NCBI GenBank assembly: GCA_023459275.1
Contig: JAEWVC010000030.1
Coordinates: 62,001-126,000, forward strand
Reading direction: 5' to 3'
DNA: 64,000 nucleotides
From: Bacillota bacterium
GTDB taxonomy: Bacteria > Bacillota > Clostridia > Christensenellales > Aristaeellaceae
Shown here: piece by piece, positions 1 to 7,982 of the stretch
Layout of the letters: each line of letters begins with the position of its first letter
Position numbering within the stretch: position 1 is the first letter of the stretch
Notes under the pieces: model-generated
Seen by the model: the letters and a program-made list of their open reading frames with translations, nothing else
The model's database searches: none
What the model was told of the DNA's origin: nothing
Translations under genes and position numbers: made by a program

Positions 1-116
1 CCCGCCAGCATGTGCTCCGTAAGCTTTTCCACACCGCCTTCATCCAGCCGGCCGTCGTCAAAAAGCGGCGTCACCGCCGGCGGGATGATTCCCCCAAACC
101 TTTCCCTGCTTGTCAT
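1..116 (-). CDS. DapA/NAL-family lyase, N-terminus only
   Basis: Only the first 38 or so codons are present; the gene runs off the left edge. The start is the ATG at 114-116. The peptide opens with a short basic stretch and then GIIPPAVTPLFDDGRLDE, the beta-1 strand and following turn typical of the dihydrodipicolinate synthase / N-acetylneuraminate lyase class I aldolase family. The catalytic Lys and the YxxxN/GxxGE regions lie outside the window, so DapA, sialate lyase or 2-keto-3-deoxy-sugar aldolase cannot be told apart. It is the last visible gene of the leftward operon that begins with the GntR-LacI regulator, 38 nt after the glycosidase-like gene. That context favours a sugar-acid or amino-sugar aldolase over lysine biosynthesis. 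Confidence 0.75.
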   Translation of the reverse strand, partial: MTSRERFGGIIPPAVTPLFDDGRLDEGGVEKLTEHMLA

Positions 117-154
117 ACTGTGTCCTTCTTTCTTGTGCGATAACCCTGTTGATA

Positions 155-1507
155 CTATAAGCCTGTCCGCACCCCTTTGATCAGGGAGAACTGGTAATAA
201 GGCGAACACTCATCCTGCATATCGTCAAACGCGACAGCGTAGACGGAGGCATTTTTTGCGCGAAGCATCACGATCACCGGCTCTTCCGGTACAAAGCCCA
301 GCCGGATCACATGGTTGATGGAGTCTCCGGAAAATACCGGCAGCTCCTGAACTCCAGGCAAAGGCTTCCTGTCGGTGTCAAGGATGCTCACCGCGACATA
401 GCCGTCTGCGCCGGTTACAGCATTCAGCCTAAGGGTGCCGGAGGAGAGCCTGATGGCCCGTGTCTGGAAGAATGCTTCCGTTTCACCGGCGTCCAGGGAA
501 ACAAATCCATCAGGCCGGAGGATGGCCATGCCAAGGCCCGCGGACTGCGGCTCCAATTCCCAATGCTTGCTGTGCCTTCTGTTGGTGGCGGCGTAGTAAT
601 ATCTAATTTCATTTTCCAGGTAGATGGGCATGGAGGACATTTGAAGGTTGCCGCTCTCCCACGTGCCGGTGACGGCCCCCTGAAGGAAAGGCCGGCCCGG
701 GACAAGCCTGTGCCAGCAGGTTTGGTTCCTGGCATAGGCCAGCTCCGTCTCCTGCCAGCCGTTCATGGTACGCCAATCATCCGCATCCATATGGTACAGC
801 CAGGGCGTTCCCAGCAGATACCCACCGTAAGGGGCTACGCCAAAGCCGTACACCTGCGTTCCGGGCGGGTCGGATGCATCGGATTCATAGATGAGGCGGG
901 GCTCGGACCAGAAGACAAAATCCCAAGATTCCGACATATACGTCCGCCTGCCCTCGCCCCTCAGCCGGTAGGTGGCAAGGTACCGCCCATCCTGCAGCCT
1001 GCACAGCCCCATGGGGCAGTCCGGCTTGCTGGGGATGGCGGGATAGGGAAAAGGTGTCTGCCAATTCTTACCGTCGGCACTGAAAAAAGCCTGGATCGGT
1101 CCGGAACCGATTCCAGCCAGCATCTTGTACCGCCTGTCCGGGTTTCCGTCCGCTTCGTCCAGCAATATGGCGGCTCCGTGAAGATCCTCAGGATGCACGC
1201 GGTTCGTCCAGCGGCCGTGATGCTGATGCACCGGCAGTTCAGGGCGGACAAAGCAGAGCCCATCGCAGCTTTCCGCATAGTACAGGCGCAGCGCCCAGGG
1301 GCTGTCCACGCTGGTATACCAAAGCTTAAAAAGCCCCTCACTTTTGTTGTAGACGGCTGTGCCATACATGGTAAAGTTGGAAAATTCCCACGGCTTGTCC
1401 GCTATAAACAGAGGGTTGTGCAAACTTTTTTGCGGGCTGTGGGGCGTTTTGGAAAAGCCCTTGGCAAGGGCGATGCTATCATAGTCAAAAAACAGAATCT
1501 TCCGCAT
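155..1507 (-). CDS. beta-propeller glycoside hydrolase-like protein
   Basis: 450 aa, no signal peptide, so probably cytoplasmic. Start chosen at the ATG at 1505-1507 because AGGAGAGG lies about 9 nt before it; an upstream in-frame start has no ribosome site. Repeated blade-like segments (FTMYGTAVYNKSEGLFKLWY, YYAESCDGLCF, GPIQAFFSADGKNW, RTYMSESWDFVFWSEPRLIY) have the F/Y-S-x-D-G-x-W pattern of five-bladed GH32/GH43/GH68-like propellers, followed by a beta-rich C-terminal domain. I cannot assign the catalytic acids or a substrate. It lies between the binding-protein gene and the lyase gene of the same operon, so it probably processes the imported oligosaccharide. Confidence 0.65.
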   Translation of the reverse strand: MRKILFFDYDSIALAKGFSKTPHSPQKSLHNPLFIADKPWEFSNFTMYGTAVYNKSEGLFKLWYTSVDSPWALRLYYAESCDGLCFVRPELPVHQHHGRWTNRVHPEDLHGAAILLDEADGNPDRRYKMLAGIGSGPIQAFFSADGKNWQTPFPYPAIPSKPDCPMGLCRLQDGRYLATYRLRGEGRRTYMSESWDFVFWSEPRLIYESDASDPPGTQVYGFGVAPYGGYLLGTPWLYHMDADDWRTMNGWQETELAYARNQTCWHRLVPGRPFLQGAVTGTWESGNLQMSSMPIYLENEIRYYYAATNRRHSKHWELEPQSAGLGMAILRPDGFVSLDAGETEAFFQTRAIRLSSGTLRLNAVTGADGYVAVSILDTDRKPLPGVQELPVFSGDSINHVIRLGFVPEEPVIVMLRAKNASVYAVAFDDMQDECSPYYQFSLIKGVRTGL

Positions 1508-1551
1508 CGTGTTTTTCCTCTCCTGACGGCTTATCACGCTTTGTGACGGGA

Positions 1552-1581
1552 GAAGGCGGGGTTACCTTGGACCCCGCCTTC
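1552..1581 (-). terminator. Intercistronic GC-rich hairpin
   Basis: Perfect 11-bp inverted repeat (GAAGGCGGGGT at 1552-1562, ACCCCGCCTTC at 1571-1581) with an 8-nt loop, between the binding-protein stop and the glycosidase-like start. No U-run follows on the minus strand, so it is more likely an mRNA-stabilising or attenuating stem than a full terminator. Confidence 0.6.
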
Positions 1582-1620
1582 ATTGTCTTCTGGGGAGTTG
1601 GGCGGCAGGGGCGACGCTTT

Positions 1621-3156
1621 TCAATCGTACATGCGGTGATACACCGTATTGTAGATGCTCGTCACTTCATCAATCTTCATGTCGTGCAGCTGCTTGACAA
1701 AACTATCCCAATCCGTGAGCGGCTTAACGCCATTAATGAACTGGATCAGGTTTTCGTTGATAAATGTCTTCAGCGGGGTTTGAAGCACGCTCAGCCGCTC
1801 GTTTTCATCGGTGGTAAAGGTAAGTGCGGGGGCGCTGTAGGTATACACACTCTTATACAGTTCCAGGGCATCCACCAGAGGGTTGCCGTCAGGCGGGGTG
1901 ACCGCGAAATCGTACAGGCGCCATTTGTCGCTGAGGAAGTGGTAATTACAGATGTTGGTGCCGATGCCGTATTCCAGGGTAAGCGGGCCATCGCCGTGTT
2001 CCCAGTCCGTATTGACGATATATTTCGGCGTTCCATCCTCACGGTACTTGAAAGTGACGCCTTCTTCGCCATAATGCAGCTTCACATTGCTGGCTTCATA
2101 GTTATAGAGCCAGTCCATTACCTTCAGGATGCCTTCCAGCTTTGCGCCGGTGACGGAAGCGTTGATGGCGGCGCCGTTGCCAGCCTGCATTTTTGCTCCC
2201 GCTGCCCAGGGATACGTTTTGCCTTCGAAGGAGGGGGGCAGGATGGGGACCAGACGGGCGTTTTCGCCCACGCTGAGCTTAAGGTCCTCATTGCGCAAAG
2301 CCAGCAGTTTCATGTTGTCAAAGAAGCCGCCCAGGTCTCCGGAGGCTACCTCCTGCTCCCAAACCGTGTCAGACATGCTGGCCCAATCGGGGTGGAGCAG
2401 GTTATTGGTATACATTTTATTCAGGAACTCAACTAGCTTATATGTGGCATCGCTGTCCACCGGATAGTCAAACTCCTTCGCTTCCGGGTTATAGCGTACG
2501 TTGAAGCTGGTGCCAAACACGTTGGCAAGATAGCCCATGTTCGTCAAGTTCTTACGGGCGCTGATGACGGGGTTGTTACCGTTCTGCGCATAGATCACTT
2601 CAAAGGCGCGGTACAGGTCGTCCGTTGTTTTGATGTCCGCCATAGTCATGCCACCTGCCAGAAGCAGGTCTTCCCTGAGCACAAGGCCGTAGGTGAAGGT
2701 AGGTGTGTCCTCCAGATATACACTGGGGAACATATACATTTGGCCGTCTACAGAATACAGGCTCTTGGCATCCACCGAATAAGCCTCCAAGAAGGAATTG
2801 AAGGCCGGCAGTGCGTCCAAGTGCTTGGTAATCGGCACGAACACGCCTTCCGGGCCGTATTCCTTGATCACCGAACGGATGGAGGAGTCCGTGTAAATGA
2901 CATCCGGAAGTTCATTGGCCGCCATCAGGACCATGAACTTATCCTTGTAGGAGTCTTCCGGAACGACAACAGGCTTGATTTTGATGTTGCCGACCTCGTT
3001 CATCCACTGGTAGATTTTCAGGTCGGGATTGTCAAAGGCGATATTGCCAAAGCCCAACATCAGCCAGGTCACTTCCACAGGTTCATCTGCAGCCAATGCG
3101 CCGGCGGCGGGAGCGATGAACAAGAGGCAAAGAGCGATCATAAGGAACCGTTTCAT
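1621..3156 (-). CDS. ABC transporter sugar-binding protein (LplA-like)
   Basis: 511 aa extracellular solute-binding protein for a CUT1 carbohydrate importer. Start at the ATG 3154-3156, preceded by AAAGGAGG with 7-nt spacing; the open frame extends much further upstream but has no ribosome site there. Residues 1-23 (MKRFLMIALCLLFIAPAAGA...) form a Sec signal peptide with an AxA-type cleavage site and no lipobox Cys. The mature part matches the long LplA/YtcQ-type binding proteins: EVTWLML start, KFMVLMAANELPDV strand, and C-terminal PLTDWDSFVKQL. It follows two permease genes and precedes a glycosidase-like gene. Ligand unknown. Confidence 0.9.
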   Translation of the reverse strand: MKRFLMIALCLLFIAPAAGALAADEPVEVTWLMLGFGNIAFDNPDLKIYQWMNEVGNIKIKPVVVPEDSYKDKFMVLMAANELPDVIYTDSSIRSVIKEYGPEGVFVPITKHLDALPAFNSFLEAYSVDAKSLYSVDGQMYMFPSVYLEDTPTFTYGLVLREDLLLAGGMTMADIKTTDDLYRAFEVIYAQNGNNPVISARKNLTNMGYLANVFGTSFNVRYNPEAKEFDYPVDSDATYKLVEFLNKMYTNNLLHPDWASMSDTVWEQEVASGDLGGFFDNMKLLALRNEDLKLSVGENARLVPILPPSFEGKTYPWAAGAKMQAGNGAAINASVTGAKLEGILKVMDWLYNYEASNVKLHYGEEGVTFKYREDGTPKYIVNTDWEHGDGPLTLEYGIGTNICNYHFLSDKWRLYDFAVTPPDGNPLVDALELYKSVYTYSAPALTFTTDENERLSVLQTPLKTFINENLIQFINGVKPLTDWDSFVKQLHDMKIDEVTSIYNTVYHRMYD

Positions 3157-3305
3157 AGGCAACCTCCTTTGGTTTGGTCGACTGGCACATGGTGAAAGCA
3201 ATGAAGCCGCCCATTTCCCGAAATGGACGCATGGGCCGGATGGCGGTTTCCAGTACGCACCTCTATCCCGTAAACCTGTTCCCCCCTTTTTATGATTGAT
3301 ACACG

Positions 3306-4220
3306 TCAGCCTTTGATGGAGCCGACAAGAATCCCTTTGATAAAATACCGCTGGAGGAAGGGGTACGCCAGCACTACCGGCCCGATGGAGATGGTCATGG
3401 CTGCGGTCCGCAGCATCTCCCGAAAGCCCAGGGCACTTATCCCCGCGCTGGCGCTGGTAAAAGCTTTCATCTCGGCCTGCATCTCCCTGTCGGACCCGCC
3501 CGTTACCGGGGCGATAAAGTTGCGCAGTACCACCTGCAGCGGCATCAGCTTTGTATCCGACAGGTAGATCATGGGGTGGAAGTAATCGTTCCATTGCCTG
3601 ACAATGGTGAAGAGCGCCACCGCAGCCAGGATGGACTTGGACAGCGGCAGCACGATGCGCGACAGGATGACAAAGTGGTTCGCACCGTCGATCCGGGCGG
3701 ACTCCGCAAGGCTTTCAGGGATCTGCTGGAAGGTGGTGCGCGTGATGACCACATACCACATGGAGAAGGCGGACGGCAGGATGATGGACCATATTTTGTT
3801 AATCAGGTGGAGCTGCCGCATGACAAGGTAGGTAGGGATCAACCCGCCGCTAAAGAACATGGTGACCGCAAAGAACATGGTCAGGCCGGTGCGGCCAAAA
3901 AGCTTCTTTTGCGATAGCGGGTATGCCGTAAGCACCGTCACGAAAAGGGTGGCAGCCATGCTCAAAAGCGCGTACAGGATGGTATTTGCGTATGCTGTCA
4001 GTATCTCGGGCTTGGCCAGCAGATACCTATAGCCCTGCAGTTCAAAACCAATGGGCCAGATCAGCACCTTCCCCGATGCAATGGAAACTGTGTCCGAAAC
4101 CGAGGTGAAGACGACATGAAAAATGGGAAACAGGAACAACGAACACAGCAGCAGCATAATCAGCCCGTTCACCAATGGAAAAATGCCGATGCGAAAACGC
4201 TTTTTTGTGCGGGTCGCCAT
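3306..4220 (-). CDS. ABC transporter permease, LplC/MalG type
   Basis: 304 aa inner-membrane permease of the CUT1 family. Start at ATG 4218-4220 with AGGAGG 7 nt upstream. About six hydrophobic segments; the cytoplasmic EAA loop that contacts the ATPase is SARIDGANHFVILSRIVLP, with the conserved G and I-x-LP. The C-terminus RYFIKGILVGSIKG is typical of LplC. The upstream permease stop is 11 nt before this start, so the two are translated together. No ATP-binding subunit is encoded nearby; a shared MsmX-type ATPase is likely. Confidence 0.92.
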   Translation of the reverse strand: MATRTKKRFRIGIFPLVNGLIMLLLCSLFLFPIFHVVFTSVSDTVSIASGKVLIWPIGFELQGYRYLLAKPEILTAYANTILYALLSMAATLFVTVLTAYPLSQKKLFGRTGLTMFFAVTMFFSGGLIPTYLVMRQLHLINKIWSIILPSAFSMWYVVITRTTFQQIPESLAESARIDGANHFVILSRIVLPLSKSILAAVALFTIVRQWNDYFHPMIYLSDTKLMPLQVVLRNFIAPVTGGSDREMQAEMKAFTSASAGISALGFREMLRTAAMTISIGPVVLAYPFLQRYFIKGILVGSIKG

Positions 4221-4231
4221 ATGCACGCCTC

Positions 4232-5170
4232 CTACCATATGCCTTCGTTGCTTAAATGCTTGCTGATCCTGTTTGCGGCGATCAGCAGTATGAAATTGCA
4301 TACCGAATTGAACAGGCCGACTGCGGTTGAGTAGGAATATTCCGCGTTTTCAAGGCCCCTGCGGTACGTGTAGGTGGCGATCACATCCGCCGTTTCATAG
4401 ATGGATGGATTGTACATCAGGTATACCTTTTCCAGGCCTACGCTCATCATGTTGCCGATCTCAAGGATCAGCAGGATACGGACCGTGGGCATGATGCCGG
4501 GAATGGTGATGTACAGTATCTTCTGGAAGCGGTTAGCCCCATCCAGTTCCGCCGACTCATATAGCTCCGGCGCAATGGCCGTCAGCGCCGCGATGTACAG
4601 GATCGCGTTGTAGCCCAGGTTTCGCCATACGCCGGAGCCCAGGAACAGGCTGCGGAAATAGGCCGGGTCCGAAAAGAACATCTTCCGCGGCACGCCGACG
4701 GCTTCCAGGAACTGATTCACCATGCCGTCGTTGGCAAAGAGCTTCATCAAAAGACCGACGATGACCACGGTGGAGATGAAATAGGGAAGAAAGCTGATGG
4801 ACTGTATGAGGCGCTTTGCCTTTGAACTCTTGATTTCATTAAGGAGTAGCGAGAAGAGAATGGGGATCGGAAAGCAGAACAGCAGACCCAGGATGTTGAG
4901 CAGCACCGTATTGCGGATGATCCTGAAGAAGAAGGGGTCCTCAAAAAACTGTATGAAATACTTGAAGCCCACCCATTGCCCGCCCAGCAGGCCGGCTGTG
5001 ACGCTAAACTTCTTGAAGGCCAGTGTGATGCCATATAAGGGGAAATAAGAGAACACAACCGCCAGAACAATGCTGGGGATCATCATGATGTACAGCTCGG
5101 TATCCGACCGAATCTGGGACAGACGCATTTGGCTTTTTCTCCGTTTGGTGTGCCGCGTCATTAAAGTCAT
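4232..5170 (-). CDS. ABC transporter permease, LplB/UgpA type
   Basis: 312 aa CUT1 permease, partner of the next gene. Start ATG at 5168-5170, AAGGAG with 8-nt spacing; a GTG three codons earlier overlaps the ribosome site and is unlikely. Basic N-terminus, then LYIMMIPSIVLAVVFSYFPL as first membrane segment. The EAA loop is ESAELDGANRFQKILYITIP. The sequence MSVGLEKVYLMYNPSIYETADVI is characteristic of LplB homologues. It lies 48 nt after the GntR-LacI regulator stop, in the same operon. Confidence 0.92.
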   Translation of the reverse strand: MTLMTRHTKRRKSQMRLSQIRSDTELYIMMIPSIVLAVVFSYFPLYGITLAFKKFSVTAGLLGGQWVGFKYFIQFFEDPFFFRIIRNTVLLNILGLLFCFPIPILFSLLLNEIKSSKAKRLIQSISFLPYFISTVVIVGLLMKLFANDGMVNQFLEAVGVPRKMFFSDPAYFRSLFLGSGVWRNLGYNAILYIAALTAIAPELYESAELDGANRFQKILYITIPGIMPTVRILLILEIGNMMSVGLEKVYLMYNPSIYETADVIATYTYRRGLENAEYSYSTAVGLFNSVCNFILLIAANRISKHLSNEGIW

Positions 5171-5218
5171 GCGTTTCACTCCTTCATGGCTTTGGAAATG
5201 GAAAACCTGTCGATGGAC

Positions 5219-6316
5219 TTACACGCCGCTGCTCCTGCGTACGATCAGCTCCGGAAGCATGGAGCGCCTGGGCAGGGCGGAGGGGTCCTCGCCGCCTATG
5301 AGCCTGAAAAGGTATTCAGCCGCGATTTTTCCCAATTGCTCGGAAGGAAAGCGCATGGAGGATAGGGGCACGGAAAGGGCCGTGCAGATTTCGCTGTTGT
5401 CGCAGGACACAATGCGGATATCCTCCCCCACCTTCCTGTTCATCTGCTCCAAAACTTCGTATACATGCGGCGCAAAACGGTCCTTGAACAGGAAAATGCC
5501 GTCCACCTGGGGATGCTGCATAAAAAAATCCTTCAATACGCTTTTGCTTACGGTTGTGAGGTTGTGCTCGGGAAGGTACAGCGGCAGCGCGGATTCCACA
5601 ATGCCCGCCGCCGCAAGCGCGGTCATGTACCCGTCCAGACGGTTATGCACCGTGGTGTACCAAGGCGTCGAAATGTAGGCGATGTGCCTGCATCCCTTGG
5701 CAATCAGGTGGTCTGTGGCACAGAAGCCCGAATGAAAATGGTTCAGGAACACGCCCGGCAGATCGTATCCCGGTATGGGACGGCTGCAGGCAACAATGGA
5801 TACATGATCATGAAGGAGCTGCCCGATCAAGTTCAAATTGGCGAAGAACTCAATGACCGGGATGATAATGACTCCCGATACGGCATTGTTCTGTATCTTT
5901 GCCAAGTAGTCGTCCTGCTTCTTTGCCAGGTTGTCCATGTTGTACAGCATCAGGTTGATATCGTGCTGGGAAGCAAAGGACTCCACCCCCGACACCACGC
6001 CGGAATCAATCCGGCTGGACAGGTTGCTGACCATCAGCGCCCATGTCTTCCCGTCTCTGGGGCCGCGGAGTGCGGCGGCAGGTGCTGCCTTCTCCATGTC
6101 CTTGCCGGCTTTGGCAATATAAGTCCCACTGCCGTTCTTGCTGACCAGATGGCCTTGGGCCAGCAATTCCGATATGGCCCGCTCCAGAGTAACGCGGGAT
6201 ACGCCGCACTCGGCGGCCAAAGCCGTGCGATTGGGCAGCGCGCTTCCCGGTTGCATCGTGCCGATCAGCCCAAGGAGCCTTTCCCTCGTCTGTGCATATT
6301 TGAACTTGCCTGCCAT
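5219..6316 (-). CDS. GntR-LacI chimeric transcriptional regulator
   Basis: 365 aa. Start ATG 6314-6316 with GAGGTG 8 nt upstream. Residues about 5-70 form a GntR winged helix (ALPNRTALAAECGVSRVTLERAISELLAQGHLVSKNGSGTYI). From about residue 90 the protein is a LacI/periplasmic-binding-type effector domain (WALMVSNLSSRIDSGVVSGVE, GVIIIPVIEF, HIAYISTPW, VDGIFLFKD, LPELIVRRSS). This is the AraR-like arrangement: a sugar-responsive repressor. It is the first gene of the leftward transporter operon, and the upstream region carries inverted repeats that could be its operators, so autoregulation is likely. Effector unknown. Confidence 0.9.
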   Translation of the reverse strand: MAGKFKYAQTRERLLGLIGTMQPGSALPNRTALAAECGVSRVTLERAISELLAQGHLVSKNGSGTYIAKAGKDMEKAAPAAALRGPRDGKTWALMVSNLSSRIDSGVVSGVESFASQHDINLMLYNMDNLAKKQDDYLAKIQNNAVSGVIIIPVIEFFANLNLIGQLLHDHVSIVACSRPIPGYDLPGVFLNHFHSGFCATDHLIAKGCRHIAYISTPWYTTVHNRLDGYMTALAAAGIVESALPLYLPEHNLTTVSKSVLKDFFMQHPQVDGIFLFKDRFAPHVYEVLEQMNRKVGEDIRIVSCDNSEICTALSVPLSSMRFPSEQLGKIAAEYLFRLIGGEDPSALPRRSMLPELIVRRSSGV

Positions 6317-6330
6317 ATGACGCACCTCAT

Positions 6331-6477
6331 TTTTAATACAGCTTTGACGTAAACAATACAGATTATGTGGGTTTCACGGATGATCTCACGAGGTTGGTAT
6401 CATAATACCATCGATTTTTCCAGAAATCAATATATAATCGGCAATATTTTGGAAAGATTTTCAAAGCTGTATTAAAA
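6331..6477. promoter_or_regulatory. Divergent control region with paired inverted repeats
   Basis: A 17-bp sequence, TTTTAATACAGCTTTGA at 6331-6347, recurs as a perfect reverse complement at 6461-6477, 113 bp apart. Between them, at 6395-6410, is the interrupted palindrome TGGTATCATAATACCA. The set lies between the leftward GntR-LacI operon and the rightward PHP operon. Two identical outer sites plus a central palindrome suit a dimeric repressor acting on both promoters, possibly by looping. Which site the regulator binds is not shown by the sequence. Confidence 0.6.
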
Positions 6478-6612
6478 TTGTAAGGTGATCAAGTCTGGTT
6501 GCCCGCGCCGAAGCTAACTGGACCGTGCTACCCGGACCGTACCCGTATGGGCCTCCTGCCGTGAAAGTAATAAAATTAGTTTACTTTTTATATAGCTACT
6601 GAAATTATTTCA

Positions 6613-6641
6613 TTGACAAACACGCAATGCCATGGTAGTGT
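6613..6641 (+). promoter_or_regulatory. Possible sigma-A promoter for PHP operon
   Basis: Consensus TTGACA at 6613-6618, 17-nt spacer, then a poor -10 TAGTGT at 6636-6641, 54 nt before the PHP start codon. The exact -35 and ideal spacing support it; the weak -10 suggests low or activated expression. Confidence 0.45.
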
Positions 6642-6695
6642 ATTGCCAAAATGAACACGCAGGGCAAAAAGCGGCCATGAAAGGCGGAATATTAC

Positions 6696-7982
6696 ATGCT
6701 ATTTGAACTTAAGCAGCTTCTGTACCGCGCGTATACGCCATGCCGTCTGCACATAGATCAGGCTTATCCAGGCATAGTGAACAGCCTGACGGAGTTTTGC
6801 ATCACTGTCAGGCCGTTTTCGGGATGGCTCCTTTGGGAGCTGCACAGGAAGGGCCGCACAATCCCGCCCGAAACCCTTGCACGCTTTGAAGCGCGTATCC
6901 CCTTGAAAAAAGCGGATGGGCACCTTGCGCTGGACATCGTTTTTCCCCAGGAGGACCGTTATATCCTGACGGTGTTCGCGGACGGGATTGCCGTGGCCGA
7001 TTTGGCAGTCTATGCCCTGGAGGACGATCTGTATGCACGGCTGCCCTACAAGGGCGACAACCATTTGCATTCCTATTATTCCCATGACGCCTCGGATTCC
7101 CCGGAGTATATGGCTGCCTACTGCCGCAGGCTGGGGTATGACTATGTGGTGATCACGGACCATCACCAATATGAGCCTTCGCTGCGCGCTGTGCAGGTCA
7201 TGGCTCCCTTCCAAAGCGATTTTCTGGTAATTCCGGGAGAGGAGATCCACTCCCCTGACAACCCTGTGCACATTATCGGCCTGGGCGGGAAAAAGAGCGT
7301 CAACACCTGGTACAGGAAGGAGCCGGGCGCCTATGAAGCCGCGGTTTTGCGCCATATGCCCTCCATCCCGGAGTGCATGGCGCCGGAAGCCCGGTATGCC
7401 GCGGCGGCCAGCATGGCCGTGTTTGAGAAGATACGGGAGGCCGAGGGTGTCTCCATCCTGTGCCATCCTGGATGGATCAAGAAAAATCTGCTCCATCAGG
7501 AGCAGGATATCACGGACTGCCTTTTTGCCTTGCGGGGCTTTGACGTGCTGGAACTGATTGCCGGGGGCGCAGATCAAATGGGTACCCAACTTCAATTAAG
7601 CTATTATCAGGGGCAGGAAAGCATGCCCATTGTCGGCAGTTCCGACGCCCACTGCACCGCCTCGGAGGGCCACCTGTCGCTGGGGAACTACTCCATCGTT
7701 TTCGCGGGGGAATTTTCAGTGGAAGGGATCAAGACCGCCATCCGGGAGGGTTTTTGCGCAGCGGTTTCCGACGGCAGGGTATATGGCCCCTACAGGCTGG
7801 TTTTGTACGCCTATTTCCTGATGGAGCGGTTCTTTCCCCGGCATGACGAGCTTTGCGCGAAGCAGGGGAAGGAAATGGTCGGCTATGCCAGCGGCAAAGT
7901 GGAAATCAAGCCCGAATGCCAGACGCAATCGGCGGCATATAGTGCAAGCTTTGCCCAGCTGTACGCGGAGGTCAGGGTGTGA
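6696..7982 (+). CDS. PHP-domain metal-dependent phosphoesterase
   Basis: 428 aa, cytoplasmic. The first 110 residues are an extra beta-rich domain not needed for PHP activity. The PHP core follows with its metal-binding motifs in order: DNHLHS (about 122-126), VITDHHQ (about 152-158), IPGEEIH, LCHPGW and SSDAHC. These residues bind the metal cluster used for phosphomonoester hydrolysis in the PolX/HisK-like superfamily. It overlaps the MFS carrier start by 4 nt, so a translationally coupled pair is likely: one imports, the other dephosphorylates or otherwise hydrolyses the substrate. Substrate unknown. Confidence 0.85.
   Translation: MLFELKQLLYRAYTPCRLHIDQAYPGIVNSLTEFCITVRPFSGWLLWELHRKGRTIPPETLARFEARIPLKKADGHLALDIVFPQEDRYILTVFADGIAVADLAVYALEDDLYARLPYKGDNHLHSYYSHDASDSPEYMAAYCRRLGYDYVVITDHHQYEPSLRAVQVMAPFQSDFLVIPGEEIHSPDNPVHIIGLGGKKSVNTWYRKEPGAYEAAVLRHMPSIPECMAPEARYAAAASMAVFEKIREAEGVSILCHPGWIKKNLLHQEQDITDCLFALRGFDVLELIAGGADQMGTQLQLSYYQGQESMPIVGSSDAHCTASEGHLSLGNYSIVFAGEFSVEGIKTAIREGFCAAVSDGRVYGPYRLVLYAYFLMERFFPRHDELCAKQGKEMVGYASGKVEIKPECQTQSAAYSASFAQLYAEVRV

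Noticed and set aside
311..1546. Long plus-strand open frame opposite the glycosidase-like gene
   Set aside because: Composition is a mirror of the minus-strand gene, with no ribosome site and no family motif. The same holds for long antisense frames at 14830-16086, 24623-25570, 30717-32003, 32575-33942, 36265-37440, 37813-38841 and 39544-40710.
3157..3594. Upstream extension of the 1621-3156 binding protein to a start near 3594
   Set aside because: It would overlap the LplC gene and place 146 residues before a perfect signal peptide; AAAGGAGG precedes the inner ATG.
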